From: Nitrospira sp.
Lineage (GTDB): Bacteria > Nitrospirota > Nitrospiria > Nitrospirales > Nitrospiraceae
NCBI GenBank assembly: GCA_020216985.1
Contig: JAIWOH010000123.1
Span: forward strand, 1-10,000
DNA: 10,000 nt
Reading direction: 5' to 3'
The notes under the pieces were generated by a model. It saw only the letters and a program-made list of their open reading frames with translations, did no database searches and had not been told where the DNA came from. Made by a program: the position numbers and the translations under genes. Positions 1 through 7,775 of the stretch are shown piece after piece. Each line of letters starts with the position of its first letter. Positions within the stretch are counted from its first letter, which is position 1.

Positions 1-426
1 GTTGTCGTCATGGCCGCAGCCGTCGCGGACTTTCGCCCTAAAGAACAGGCGCCGCACAAATTGAAAAAACACGGCCGTTCATCGCTTGTGCTCGAGCTTG
101 AGCCGGCACCTGATATTCTGGCGATGCTGTCCGCTCGGAAAACCAATCAGATTTTGGTCGGATTCGCCGCCGAGACCGAACGACTTCTCGCTCATGCGGA
201 AGCCAAGTTGAAAGAGAAGGGGCTTGATATGATCGTCGCCAACGATGTGACGCGAGCAGGCGCCGGATTCGGGAGCGATAGCAATGCGGCCGTCATTCTT
301 ACGCGCGGGGGGCGGCAGAGGGAATTAGAGTTGATGTCAAAACGAAAGTTGGCGGACGAACTTCTGACCGAAGTGAGAAACTTGCGGACCGACTGTCATC
401 CCCAGTCGGTCATCTCGGTGGGGTAG
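1..426 (+). CDS. coaBC: CoaBC, C-terminal part of the phosphopantothenate-cysteine ligase domain (5' truncated by window)
   Basis: This is the tail of the bifunctional coenzyme A enzyme. Its CoaB domain joins cysteine to 4'-phosphopantothenate using CTP, and the CoaD-independent CoaC domain then decarboxylates the product; the enzyme is cytosolic. The frame is open from base 1 (three valine codons precede the first ATG), so the gene starts before the window. Visible CoaB hallmarks are AAAVADFRP near the start, the lysine-rich KLKK segment about 10 residues later, the ligase motif VGFAAET, and IVANDV followed by GFGSDSN. About 141 residues are present, matching the C-terminal third of a protein normally near 400 residues. 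The CoaC flavin domain should lie upstream. The stop is 6 nt before the TPR gene, so the two are probably cotranscribed. The family call is secure; the presence of the CoaC half is inferred. Confidence 0.93.
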   Translation, partial: VVVMAAAVADFRPKEQAPHKLKKHGRSSLVLELEPAPDILAMLSARKTNQILVGFAAETERLLAHAEAKLKEKGLDMIVANDVTRAGAGFGSDSNAAVILTRGGRQRELELMSKRKLADELLTEVRNLRTDCHPQSVISVG

Positions 427-432
427 CGTGGC

Positions 433-1113
433 ATGGGATCAAAATACGAAAAACCGGCGAACGCGGCGGAAATCGATCGATTGGCCTTGATCGTGGCGAA
501 AGAGCCAGGATCGAAGGCCTTTCTTGCATTGGCGGAAGAATACGGGAAGGCCGGGATGTGGGAAGAAGCAGCCGCCGTCTTGGAAGACGGATTGAAAACT
601 TATCCGAATTTCATCACAGCAATGGTGGCGCTGGGCAGAGCCTATGATCAACTGGGGCAGTCCGTTAAGGCCACGGCGATCTTGGAAGAGGCCGTACGGG
701 TCAGCCCGGAAAACCTTCGGGCGCATCGAACGCTCGCCAAGATCTACGCCGCTCAGGGCCGGAAGGATGCCGCGGTACGGTCATGTCGTGTCATTCTGGA
801 GGTCAACCCGCAGGATCAAGAGGCCCTCTCGATTTGCGCTCTGCTAGGCATGCCGTCGGTGGAGGCTGAAAAAGAGCGGTCGCTCCGTCGGTCGGGGCAA
901 GCCTCCGTCATATCCGTGGCGAAGACGCTGTCGAAGGAAGAGGATCGATCCTCTGCGGTTGTCGATCAGGTCCATGAGGGGGAAAACTCATCGGATGAGC
1001 CGGGCGTCTCTCGTGAGCGAAAAAAGATAGTTGCAGCGCGGCTTGAACAGTGGCTCGCAGCCATTCAACTGCGCCGACGTGATCAAGGTACCGCGAGCGG
1101 CCAAGCCGTCTGA
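433..1113 (+). CDS. Tetratricopeptide repeat protein
   Basis: A 226-residue soluble protein with three consecutive 34-residue TPR units at about residues 27-60, 61-94 and 95-128. Each shows the small/aromatic spacing of the family, for example AEEYGKAGMWEEAAAVLEDG in the first and LGRAYDQLGQ in the second. TPRs stack into a helical scaffold that binds other proteins, so a structural or docking role is likely, but the partner cannot be named. Residues 145-200 are charged and probably flexible. A final amphipathic helix (LEQWLAAIQLRRR) ends the protein and may be a short docking element. No signal peptide or membrane segment is seen. The start is supported by GGTGGGG about 9 nt upstream, within the end of coaBC. 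It follows coaBC directly and precedes the aroQ promoter. Confidence 0.88.
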   Translation: MGSKYEKPANAAEIDRLALIVAKEPGSKAFLALAEEYGKAGMWEEAAAVLEDGLKTYPNFITAMVALGRAYDQLGQSVKATAILEEAVRVSPENLRAHRTLAKIYAAQGRKDAAVRSCRVILEVNPQDQEALSICALLGMPSVEAEKERSLRRSGQASVISVAKTLSKEEDRSSAVVDQVHEGENSSDEPGVSRERKKIVAARLEQWLAAIQLRRRDQGTASGQAV

Positions 1114-1126
1114 TTCCTTGGATCGT

Positions 1127-1155
1127 TTGACCCCGTTTTGACGGAGCGTTACAAT
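1127..1155 (+). promoter_or_regulatory. Probable sigma70 promoter for aroQ (and possibly efp-accBC)
   Basis: TTGACC (1127-1132) and TACAAT (1150-1155) are separated by exactly 17 nt. Each hexamer matches the sigma70 consensus at 5 of 6 positions. Transcription would begin near 1162, about 65 nt before the preferred aroQ start. The -10 element overlaps the ATG at 1154, so a message from this promoter could not use that ATG. It sits just after the TPR gene stop and could drive aroQ and the downstream genes. This is a sequence match only; no transcript evidence is available. Confidence 0.6.
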
Positions 1156-1228
1156 GCCGCCCACTAACGGGAAGACGGATGGGCGAAATCCCCGTCGCGG
1201 CGAAGGTGCAGGGTCGGCTTTATATATG

Positions 1229-1702
1229 ATGCGGGTGCTGATCCTCCATGGACCGAATCTGAATTTGTTGGGTAATCGCGAGCCGTCCGTCTATGGAACA
1301 GCGACGCTTGACGCCATCAATGAGTCTCTCTCCAGACTCGGCGATGAACTGGGAATCGAACTCGACGTTCGTCAGTCGAATCACGAAGGGGAGTTGGTCA
1401 CGTGGATTCAAGAGGCCAAGGCGGTTTATCAGGGTATTATCATCAATCCGGCTGCCTATACCCATACCAGCGTCGCCATACGAGACGCCTTGGCGGCCGT
1501 CTCCGTTCCGACGGTGGAAGTGCATCTTACGAACATTCATCGCCGTGAAGCGTTTCGCCGGCGCTCGTATATTTCAGACGTCGTGCACGGTCAGGTTACA
1601 GGATTCGGACCCACAGGGTATCTATTGGCATTGCGAGGATTGCACGCGCACCTTTCTCGACAGGTGGTGGGAGACATTACTTCAAAGCCCGGTACAAAAT
1701 AG
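1229..1702 (+). CDS. aroQ: Type II 3-dehydroquinate dehydratase
   Basis: AroQ dehydrates 3-dehydroquinate to 3-dehydroshikimate, the third step of the shikimate pathway to aromatic amino acids, as a cytosolic dodecamer in this family. The 157-residue product opens with the signature [16 protein letters not shown], containing the active-site Arg17 and catalytic Tyr22. It then shows NPAAYTHTS (Asn73), the catalytic His99 in EVHLTN, and the substrate-binding arginines of [12 protein letters not shown]. Usual length is about 145-155, so the C-terminus is only slightly long. The frame stays open up to an ATG at 1154, which has GGAG 7 nt before it and would add 25 residues. I prefer 1229 (or the adjacent ATG at 1226) because the family normally begins with this [10 protein letters not shown] strand and because the 1154 ATG overlaps a promoter -10 box. 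The Xaa-Pro peptidase gene often found between aroQ and efp is absent. Confidence 0.93.
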   Translation: MRVLILHGPNLNLLGNREPSVYGTATLDAINESLSRLGDELGIELDVRQSNHEGELVTWIQEAKAVYQGIIINPAAYTHTSVAIRDALAAVSVPTVEVHLTNIHRREAFRRRSYISDVVHGQVTGFGPTGYLLALRGLHAHLSRQVVGDITSKPGTK

Positions 1703-1766
1703 GGAGTGACCGAGACCGGCGGCGATGAAGCAAGGCATGGAACAGAAACGGGGTTATTCTTGACCG

Positions 1767-1773
1767 AAGGGAG
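1767..1773 (+). promoter_or_regulatory. Ribosome binding site deciding the GTG start of efp
   Basis: AAGGGAG lies 6 nt before GTG at 1780. There is no ATG in frame nearby, and the first conserved EF-P residues follow this GTG at once, so the site fixes the start. Confidence 0.75.
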
Positions 1774-1779
1774 CAAAGA

Positions 1780-2340
1780 GTGATTTCGACCGTCGATTTT
1801 CGAAATGGCGTTCGCCTCATGGTCGATGGCGAGCCTTTTTACATCGTTGAATTTCAACACGTCAAACCGGGGAAAGGCGGGGCGTTTGTTCGCACAAAGC
1901 TCAAAAGCTATCTGTCGGGAAACGTCTTGGACCGAACGTTCCGGTCCGGTGAACGGTTTGAGGAACCGAATCTCGAAGAGCGGGAAATGCAGTTTCTGTA
2001 CGCGACGGGAGATTCATACACCTTCATGGACACGGAAACGTACGAGCAGCTTTCTTTTGAAAAACAAGCTCTAGGAGAAAACGTCGATCTTCTGAAAGAA
2101 AACATGGTGGTGAAAATTCTTATTTACGAACATCGGCCAATCGCCGTTGAATTGCCGAATTTTATCGAACTCAAAGTCGTCGACGCGGAGCCTGGTGTTC
2201 GCGGAGATACCGCGTCCGGTGGCACCAAACCGGCGGTCGTTGAAACGGGAGCTACCATCAAAGTGCCGCTGTATTTGGAAGTGGGAACCGTCATCAAAAT
2301 CGATACCCGAACCAGATCATATGTGGAGCGTGTCCGGTGA
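1780..2340 (+). CDS. efp: Translation elongation factor P
   Basis: EF-P binds the ribosome between the P and E sites and relieves stalling at runs of proline. The 186-residue length is typical (185-190). Three beta-barrel domains are recognisable: an N-terminal KOW-like domain (about 1-65), a middle OB domain (about 67-128) and a C-terminal OB domain (about 130-186). The PGKGGAF loop carries Lys32, equivalent to E. coli Lys34, the residue modified by beta-lysylation or another modification in many bacteria. No modifying enzyme is in the window, so the modification type is unknown. The C-terminus has [13 protein letters not shown], where most EF-P proteins read TRTGEY; this is a small deviation. 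The start is GTG with a good ribosome binding site, and the stop overlaps the accB start by 4 nt (GTGA). Confidence 0.96.
   Translation: MISTVDFRNGVRLMVDGEPFYIVEFQHVKPGKGGAFVRTKLKSYLSGNVLDRTFRSGERFEEPNLEEREMQFLYATGDSYTFMDTETYEQLSFEKQALGENVDLLKENMVVKILIYEHRPIAVELPNFIELKVVDAEPGVRGDTASGGTKPAVVETGATIKVPLYLEVGTVIKIDTRTRSYVERVR
2325..2328 (+). promoter_or_regulatory. Ribosome binding site of accB inside the end of efp
   Basis: GGAG lies 8 nt before the GTG start at 2337, within the last codons of efp. It supports choosing the GTG that overlaps the efp stop, which implies translational coupling. Confidence 0.6.
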
Positions 2341-2897
2341 GCGCGCAGCCGTCGTCTCCTTCAAAAAAGAAAACCAACCGAAGCCTTTCCTCGAACGTGC
2401 TTGGCCAGCCAAATCAGGAATCGCTGTTGACCGCTGAGCAGGTCAGGCAGATCCAAGATTTCATCAACCTGCTTCGTCGGAACAACTTGACCGAGTTGGA
2501 GATTGAGTGGCAGGGACTGCGCATACGAGTCCGCCACGAAGTCGGCGCCAGACCCGGTTCAACTTCCTCGGCTGAGTCGGCGGCGAGCATTCCTCAAACG
2601 AGTCCCCGTCCGGAGGGGGAATCTATGCCGACGGAGGAGGACGCCTCCGGTTTGGTGACGATCACTTCGCCCATCGTGGGAACGTTCTATCGGTCTCCGT
2701 CTCCTGACGCGGATCCCTACGTGGAAGAAGGTGATTTTGTCAAAAAAGGCCAAGTCTTGTGCATCGTTGAAGCCATGAAGCTCATGAACGAAATCGAGTC
2801 CGAAACGGACGGCCGGATCGTCAAAGTGTTGGCCGAAAGCACCAAGCCGGTCGAGTATGGACAGCCCCTGTTTCTCATAGACCCGAAAGGTCGTTGA
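2337..2897 (+). CDS. accB: Biotin carboxyl carrier protein of acetyl-CoA carboxylase
   Basis: AccB carries biotin between the biotin carboxylase (AccC) and the carboxyltransferase (AccAD) in the first committed step of fatty acid synthesis. The 186-residue product has three parts. Residues 30-68 are the N-terminal helix/strand region that binds AccC ([20 protein letters not shown]). Residues 70-104 are a flexible Ser/Pro/Glu-rich linker. Residues 106-186 are the biotinyl domain. Lys148 in [10 protein letters not shown] is the biotinylation site, and [19 protein letters not shown] is the 'thumb' insertion typical of true AccB. The first 30 residues (basic, Ser-rich) are longer than in E. coli AccB and are the least certain part, but GTG 2337 has a good ribosome binding site and overlaps efp. 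accC follows after 41 nt. Confidence 0.96.
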   Translation: MSAQPSSPSKKKTNRSLSSNVLGQPNQESLLTAEQVRQIQDFINLLRRNNLTELEIEWQGLRIRVRHEVGARPGSTSSAESAASIPQTSPRPEGESMPTEEDASGLVTITSPIVGTFYRSPSPDADPYVEEGDFVKKGQVLCIVEAMKLMNEIESETDGRIVKVLAESTKPVEYGQPLFLIDPKGR

Positions 2898-2927
2898 TAG
2901 CGTCAATACACTCCTCACCGTGATTCC

Positions 2928-2934
2928 GGGGTGA
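2928..2934 (+). promoter_or_regulatory. Ribosome binding site deciding the GTG start of accC
   Basis: GGGGTGA lies just before GTG at 2939. The conserved biotin carboxylase N-terminus ([13 protein letters not shown]) follows that GTG directly and no ATG is available, so the GTG start is well supported. The site forms one arm of a small inverted repeat (2915-2934). Confidence 0.7.
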
Positions 2935-2938
2935 AATC

Positions 2939-4279
2939 GTGTTCAAGAAAGTTCTTGTCGCCAATCGCGGGGAAATCGCGCTGCGGGTGATTCGAGCCTG
3001 CAAAGAGCTGGGAATCAAGACCGTCGCCATCCATTCGGAGGCCGATAGCGGCGCCCTTCACGTCAGGGCCGCCGACGAAAAAATATGTGTGGGTCCCGCG
3101 GACGCGGCGATGAGCTATCGCAATATTCCAAACGTACTGAGCGCCGCCGAAGTGACCGGCGTCGATGCCATTCATCCCGGATACGGGTTCTTGGCGGAAA
3201 ACGCGCATTTCGCTGAGGTGTGCGAATCCATCGGCATCAAATTTATCGGCCCCACTTCGGAAAATATCGCTCTGATGGGCGACAAAGCCAAAGCGCGAGA
3301 AACCGTCGCCAAGCGAGGGTTGCCGGTCACGCCAGGCAGTCTTGGTGAACTGCGAAACGAAGATGAAGCGATGCAGGCGGCCCAGAAAATCGGCTTTCCC
3401 GTCATCATTAAGGCAACGGCCGGCGGCGGAGGACGGGGAATGCGCGTCGTGAATAAGGCGGAGGATTTGGCCAGAGCCTTTCAAGCCGCCCAGGCGGAAG
3501 CCAAGTCCACGTTTGGAAACGAAGGGGTCTATCTTGAGCGGTATTTTCTTGAGCCGCGCCACATCGAAGTTCAGGTGCTGGCCGATTATCGTGGACACGT
3601 TATTTATCTCGGCGAACGAGACTGTTCCATTCAGCGGCGCCATCAAAAGCTGGTCGAGGAAACCCCCTCTCCCGCCGTCGACGACAAACTTCGCCGGGAA
3701 ATCGGGCGGGTTGCCGTCGAGGCGGTCAAAGCCGTGCAATATCGCAACGTCGGAACGGTGGAGTTTTTGCTCGACAAGGAGCGTAATTTTTTTTTCATGG
3801 AGGTGAATACCCGGATTCAGGTCGAGCATCCGATCACCGAAATGGTCACGGGTATCGATTTGATCAAAGAGCAGATCCGTCTGGCTGCCGGGTATCCGTT
3901 GTCCATTCGGCAACAGGACGTGACGATGAACGGCCACAGCATGGAGTGCCGTATCAACGCCGAAGATCCCGACAAGTTCATTCCGTGCCCGGGGCAAATC
4001 ACCAGGTACAGCGTGCCGGGAGGATTCGGCGTACGGGTCGACTCCGCCATGGAACCCGGCGCCACGGTTGTTCCCCACTATGATTCTCTGATCGCGAAGT
4101 TGATCACTCACGGCAAGGATCGACAGGAAGCGATCGCGCGAATGAGGCGCGCGCTCGATGAATTCGTGATCGAGGGAATCAAGACGACGATTCCGCTTCA
4201 CCGCAAGATCTTCGAAGACGCCGATTTTCAGAAGGGACACGTCTCAACCGCTTTCCTTGATCAACTTCTGGCTCGGTAA
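2939..4279 (+). CDS. accC: Biotin carboxylase subunit of acetyl-CoA carboxylase
   Basis: AccC uses ATP and bicarbonate to carboxylate the biotin on AccB. The 446-residue length matches the family (E. coli 449). The order is N-terminal pre-ATP-grasp domain (about 1-114; [19 protein letters not shown]), ATP-grasp domain (about 115-325) and C-terminal domain (about 330-446). Catalytic and ligand residues are all present: Lys116, Lys158 followed by the glycine loop AGGGGRGM, His208, Lys237, Glu275, Glu288, Asn290, Arg292, Gln294, Val295, Glu296 and Arg338. The FFF at residues 284-286 comes from a run of nine T (3787-3795). It starts with GTG and lies 41 nt after accB. It should act in the cytosol with AccB and with AccA/AccD, which are not in the window. 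The coding frame is intact, with no sign of damage. Confidence 0.97.
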   Translation: MFKKVLVANRGEIALRVIRACKELGIKTVAIHSEADSGALHVRAADEKICVGPADAAMSYRNIPNVLSAAEVTGVDAIHPGYGFLAENAHFAEVCESIGIKFIGPTSENIALMGDKAKARETVAKRGLPVTPGSLGELRNEDEAMQAAQKIGFPVIIKATAGGGGRGMRVVNKAEDLARAFQAAQAEAKSTFGNEGVYLERYFLEPRHIEVQVLADYRGHVIYLGERDCSIQRRHQKLVEETPSPAVDDKLRREIGRVAVEAVKAVQYRNVGTVEFLLDKERNFFFMEVNTRIQVEHPITEMVTGIDLIKEQIRLAAGYPLSIRQQDVTMNGHSMECRINAEDPDKFIPCPGQITRYSVPGGFGVRVDSAMEPGATVVPHYDSLIAKLITHGKDRQEAIARMRRALDEFVIEGIKTTIPLHRKIFEDADFQKGHVSTAFLDQLLAR

Positions 4280-4296
4280 CTCATTTCAAGGTTTTC

Positions 4297-4313
4297 CGGT
4301 CGCAAGGCGACCG
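4297..4313 (+). terminator. Short GC-rich hairpin after accC, possible weak terminator
   Basis: CGGTCGC, loop AAG, GCGACCG form a perfect 7-bp stem 17 nt after the accC stop. No T-run follows, so it does not fit a standard intrinsic terminator. It may instead protect the 3' end of the acc message or be used with Rho. The rest of the 181-nt gap up to 4460 holds only the weak -10 element listed separately. Confidence 0.3.
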
Positions 4314-4421
4314 TCTGGCTGAGCCAAACATCATATGGCCATTGGAGCAGTCTTGCCGTGGAAATCCGGGGTGTGGACCGCAGTGGGCCTTGCTTCACAA
4401 GATGATTGGCCGGATGCTTCC

Positions 4422-4430
4422 TGTTAAGAT
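4422..4430 (+). promoter_or_regulatory. Possible extended -10 promoter for the macA-like operon
   Basis: TG-T-TAAGAT (4422-4430) matches an extended -10 element (TGnTATAAT, with 5 of 6 in the hexamer). No good -35 hexamer stands 16-18 nt upstream. Transcription would start near 4437, about 24 nt before the ATG at 4461. The change of function at this gap makes a promoter here plausible, but the match alone is weak. Confidence 0.3.
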
Positions 4431-4460
4431 ACGTGTGCCGGAGGTTTCCAAGATACAGGC

Positions 4461-5714
4461 ATGAAGCGCGTCGGCATGATCCTCACCGTTGTCGTCGTCG
4501 GGCTGGCCGTCGGTGGATACGTCCTGTTCAGCGGAGATCGGAAAGAGCCGGTTCGATATCGGACGGCCAAGATCGAGCGAGGCGCCGTGGTTTCGGTCGT
4601 CAGCGCCACCGGAACGATCAATCCCGTGGTGTCGGTTCAAGTCGGCACACAGGTGTCCGGCATGATCAAGAGCCTGCACGCCGATTTCAATACGCGGGTG
4701 AAAGCGGGACAGACGGTGGCGGTGATCGACCCCGAACCGTTCAGGGCCCGTCGTGAGCAGGCCGCCAGCAACCTTGAAATGGCTCGGGCCGCCTTGGCCA
4801 AAGCGCGGACGGACCTTGCGCAGCGCAAGCGCGAGCTTGAGCGGCTGAAACCGTTGATGGCGGAACAGTTCGTCTCGCAAAATGACGTCGATCTCGCCAC
4901 GACCAATTATGAGAGCGCCGAGGCGCAAGTTCGGGTCGCGGAGGCGCAGGTCAGACAGGCGGAGGCGGCATTGAACGCGGCCGATCTCGATCTCAAGTAC
5001 ACGATCATTCGCTCGCCGGTGGACGGCATCGTCGTCGCGCGCAACGTGGAAGTCGGGCAGACGGTGGCCGCGAGCTTTGCGACGCCGAACCTGTTTTTGA
5101 TCGCGCTGGATTTGACTCAAATGCAAGTGGATACCAACGTCAGCGAGTCCGATATCGGAGGGATCGTCGAGGGCATGGAGGCGACGTTTACCGTTGATGC
5201 CTACCCGGGCGTTCAGTTCCACGGCGTCATTCGTCAGGTTCGCCTGGCTCCGATCAACGTGCAAAACGTCGTGACCTACAACGTGGTGGTGGGTGTCGAT
5301 AATCGTGATCTGCGTCTCAAGCCGGGGATGACGGCGAACGTCTCGATCGTTGTCGCCAGAAAGAACGACGTCTTGAAGGTGCCCAACGCCGCCCTGCGGT
5401 TCAGCCCGCCCCAGAAGGATCGATCGGATGCAAGAGTGAGAGATGAGCAGGGCACGAAGACAGGAGGAAGGGGTAACGGTCAGTCCGCGGCTTCAGAACA
5501 GGGCGGACCGGCAAAAAGAGTTTGGAGACTGGGAATCGACGATGAGCCGGAACCCCTGATCATTCGGACGGGCATTTCAGACGGTGTATGGACGGAAGTG
5601 TCGGATGGCGATGTGAAAGAGGGAGATTCGGTCATCGTCGGGCTTGAATCATCCAGAAGTGAACGGAGATCGAGCGAATTGCCACCCGGTTTCGGCGGCG
5701 GTCGCCGCCGGTGA
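4461..5714 (+). CDS. MacA-type periplasmic adaptor (membrane fusion protein) of an ABC efflux/export pump
   Basis: A 417-residue HlyD/RND-family adaptor that would link an inner-membrane ABC transporter to an outer-membrane channel. Residues 5-23 form one N-terminal membrane anchor (or uncleaved signal). The lipoyl half-motifs are at about 58-92 (VSGMIKSLHADFNTRVKAGQ) and 180-203 (IIRSPVDGIVVARNVEVGQT). They flank a coiled-coil hairpin at about 93-175, rich in Ala/Gln/Arg and including AEAQVRVAEAQVRQAEAA. A beta-barrel domain follows at about 220-300, then a membrane-proximal domain at 304-395 interrupted by a low-complexity Gly/Arg/Gln stretch (about 316-352). The protein ends PPGFGGGRRR, encoded by a perfect inverted repeat. 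The start ATG has only a weak ribosome site; GGAGG lies 16 nt upstream. With the next two genes it forms a MacAB-like operon. The substrate (drug, peptide, lipid or siderophore) cannot be read from the sequence. Confidence 0.88.
   Translation: MKRVGMILTVVVVGLAVGGYVLFSGDRKEPVRYRTAKIERGAVVSVVSATGTINPVVSVQVGTQVSGMIKSLHADFNTRVKAGQTVAVIDPEPFRARREQAASNLEMARAALAKARTDLAQRKRELERLKPLMAEQFVSQNDVDLATTNYESAEAQVRVAEAQVRQAEAALNAADLDLKYTIIRSPVDGIVVARNVEVGQTVAASFATPNLFLIALDLTQMQVDTNVSESDIGGIVEGMEATFTVDAYPGVQFHGVIRQVRLAPINVQNVVTYNVVVGVDNRDLRLKPGMTANVSIVVARKNDVLKVPNAALRFSPPQKDRSDARVRDEQGTKTGGRGNGQSAASEQGGPAKRVWRLGIDDEPEPLIIRTGISDGVWTEVSDGDVKEGDSVIVGLESSRSERRSSELPPGFGGGRRR
5693..5710 (+). repeat. Perfect GC-only inverted repeat at the 3' end of the macA-like gene
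   Basis: CGGCGGCG, GT, CGCCGCCG is an interrupted palindrome of 8-bp arms made almost wholly of G and C, ending 2 nt before the stop codon's last two bases. It encodes the GGGRRR tail. No T-run follows, so it is not a standard terminator. In RNA it would form a stable hairpin that could affect the ratio of adaptor to transporter. Confidence 0.5.
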
Positions 5715-5820
5715 TTAGGTGTTCAATGATGATGGTCACAGGATGAACCCAAAGATGGCCCGCGTCGTGGACACGCCATGACTTCCGCGATCGTCATATG
5801 GATGAGGAGAATCGGCGTCG

Positions 5821-6540
5821 ATGGCCGCGCTCATTTCTTGTGAAGATCTCTGGAAGATCTATCGTCTCGGCGATGTGGAGGTGCAGGCTCTCCGAGGGGT
5901 TGACTTGCTCATTAAGGAAGGGGAGTTCGTCGCGATCATGGGGGCGTCCGGCTCAGGAAAATCGACATTGATGAATATACTCGGCTGTCTGGACCGACCG
6001 ACAAAGGGCTGTTATCGGCTGCAAGGGGTCGACGTCGGAGGATTGCGCGCCGATCAATTGGCCGAGATTCGAAACCGCCGGATCGGCTTCGTGTTTCAAA
6101 ACTTTAACCTGATTCCCCGAACCAGCGCATTGGAAAACGTACAGCTCCCGTTGTTTTATCGTGGCCTGCCGCTGAGACAGCAGAGGGCTCTCGCGGCGGA
6201 GGCGCTCGCGCGCGTCGGACTTCAGGGTCGAGAGAACCATTATCCGTCGCAACTGTCCGGAGGACAACAGCAGCGGGTCGCGATCGCGCGGGCGTTGGTC
6301 GCTTCTCCGTCGCTCCTGCTGGCCGACGAGCCCACGGGCAATCTGGATACTCAATCGAGTCTGGAAATTATGGCGATTCTCGATCGTTTGAATAAAGAGC
6401 AGAGAATCACCATCGTGTTGGTGACGCATGAGACGGACATCGCCGCTTACGCCGAACGGGAAGTCGTCATGAAAGACGGCCGCATTTTAACGGATCGCAA
6501 AACACCGTCCGGGGCGTCCGCTCTGCCGGTCGAAGCATAA
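5821..6540 (+). CDS. MacB-type ABC transporter ATPase subunit
   Basis: A 239-residue nucleotide-binding protein of the LolD/MacB/FtsE branch that would power the FtsX-like permease encoded next. All ABC motifs are intact: Walker [10 protein letters not shown] (41-49, Lys48), Q-loop at Gln93 in [11 protein letters not shown], signature LSGGQQQR (145-152), Walker B LLLADE with catalytic Glu170, D-loop NLD, and switch His203 in [20 protein letters not shown] is characteristic of this branch. It acts at the cytoplasmic face of the inner membrane. The ATG at 5821 has AGGAG 11 nt upstream. The 106-nt gap after the adaptor gene holds several ATG triplets but no convincing gene. The stop overlaps the permease start by one base (TAATG). 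In E. coli MacB this domain is fused to the permease; here it is a separate chain. Confidence 0.93.
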   Translation: MAALISCEDLWKIYRLGDVEVQALRGVDLLIKEGEFVAIMGASGSGKSTLMNILGCLDRPTKGCYRLQGVDVGGLRADQLAEIRNRRIGFVFQNFNLIPRTSALENVQLPLFYRGLPLRQQRALAAEALARVGLQGRENHYPSQLSGGQQQRVAIARALVASPSLLLADEPTGNLDTQSSLEIMAILDRLNKEQRITIVLVTHETDIAAYAEREVVMKDGRILTDRKTPSGASALPVEA

Positions 6541-7775
6541 TGCCCACCTTTTTGCTGTTGACCGCTCTGACGGCGGTTCGGATTCTCAGTCGCAATCGAC
6601 TCCGAACCGGATTGACCATGTTGGGGATCGTGATCGGCGTGGGAGCAGTCATTGCAATGGTCAGCATCGGTGAGGGGGCGAAGGCCGCCGTCGCCGAACG
6701 GGTGGCCAGCATGGGAACCAACGTCATTCTTATTCTGCCCGGGGCCGTCACGACCGGCGGTGTGCGGGGAGGGCAGGGAGGGGTGGTGACATTGACGACG
6801 ACTGATGCCGTCGAACTGAAAAAGCGCGTTCCCCTGCTCCGCGAAACCGGATGGGCCAGGCGCGACGTGATGCAGATCGTCCATGGCAACAAGAATTGGA
6901 ATGGAACGGTCAACGGAATTTCACCCGGCTATCTGACGATTCGAGGATGGTCGTTCACCGGCGGCGGGCCGTTTACGCAACAGGATCTTGATACGGCGGC
7001 CCGCGTCGCCGTGCTCGGGCAAACGGCGGTTGACAATTTATTCGAGCCGGGGGAAGAGCCGGTCGGTGCCATCATCCGCATCAATCATGTGCCGTTTCGC
7101 GTCATCGGCACATTGGCTCCGAAGGGGCAGTCGGCCCAGGGAATGGACCAGGACGACGTCATTTTTATTCCCTTCAGCACCGCCGAACGGAAAGTCTTCG
7201 GCACCTATTTTTTGGGCTCCGTCGGAGCGTTGTTCGCCTCGACGGAACGGCCTGAAGATCTCGCGCCCGCAGTGGGGCAGATTCGCGAAGTGCTGAGGCA
7301 GCGGCACCGGTTGCAGCCCGATCAAGACGACGATTTTTTCATCCGCACGCAGGTCGACATCGGAAAAGTGCACGAGGATACGAGCGAGACGTTGACGGTC
7401 ATGTTGTTTTCCATCGCCTCCGTCTCTCTGTTGGTCGGGGGCATCGGCATTATGAACATTCTTTTGGTGTCGGTGACGGAACGAACCAAAGAAATCGGCG
7501 TGCGGATGGCGGTGGGAGCGACCAGGCGGCACATTCTGATTCAGTTTTTGGTCGAAGCGATGACTTTGAGTGTATTCGGAGGCTGTCTGGGAATCCTTGT
7601 CGGCATTCTGGGAGCGCGGGCGACGACGGTTGTCGCCGGATGGCCGACGATTATTTCGCCGGAAACGGTAGTCGCCGCGTTCGTGTTCTCCGTGGCCATA
7701 GGGTTGTTCTTCGGCTTGTATCCCGCCAACAAGGCCGCCTGGATGAATCCCATCGACGCCCTGCGGTACGAATAG
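6540..7775 (+). CDS. MacB/FtsX-family ABC transporter permease
   Basis: A 411-residue inner-membrane permease with four membrane segments: about 24-44, 287-311, 339-362 and 375-394. The large region between segments 1 and 2 (about 45-283) is the periplasmic MacB_PCD domain, which in MacB-type pumps acts as a mechanical bellows on the adaptor. The FtsX core motif is clear: GGIGIMNILLVSVTERTKEI followed by GVRMAVGAT after segment 2, and the protein ends PANKAAWMNPIDALRYE, as is usual for this family. It is translationally coupled to the ATPase gene by a one-base stop/start overlap. It should assemble as a dimer with two ATPase subunits and the upstream adaptor. Such pumps act by mechanotransmission, moving substrate already in the periplasm out through an outer-membrane channel, which is not encoded here. 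Confidence 0.93.
   Translation: MPTFLLLTALTAVRILSRNRLRTGLTMLGIVIGVGAVIAMVSIGEGAKAAVAERVASMGTNVILILPGAVTTGGVRGGQGGVVTLTTTDAVELKKRVPLLRETGWARRDVMQIVHGNKNWNGTVNGISPGYLTIRGWSFTGGGPFTQQDLDTAARVAVLGQTAVDNLFEPGEEPVGAIIRINHVPFRVIGTLAPKGQSAQGMDQDDVIFIPFSTAERKVFGTYFLGSVGALFASTERPEDLAPAVGQIREVLRQRHRLQPDQDDDFFIRTQVDIGKVHEDTSETLTVMLFSIASVSLLVGGIGIMNILLVSVTERTKEIGVRMAVGATRRHILIQFLVEAMTLSVFGGCLGILVGILGARATTVVAGWPTIISPETVVAAFVFSVAIGLFFGLYPANKAAWMNPIDALRYE

Noticed and set aside
1725..1763. 12-codon leader-like frame in the aroQ-efp gap
   Set aside because: It has no good ribosome site and no proline run or other attenuator feature; a frame this short is expected by chance.
2915..4240. Open frame of 441 codons on the minus strand opposite accC
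   Set aside because: It mirrors accC almost completely. accC has every catalytic residue, so the antisense frame is best explained by codon bias in GC-rich DNA. Its translation is rich in His/Arg/Asp and matches no family I recognise.
4297..4325. Intrinsic terminator after accC
   Set aside because: The 7-bp stem is real but no T-run follows, so it is kept only as a low-confidence hairpin.
4395..5264. Open frame of 289 codons on the minus strand opposite the macA-like gene
   Set aside because: It has a His/Arg/Asp-rich shadow composition and no domain, and it lies opposite a clear adaptor protein.
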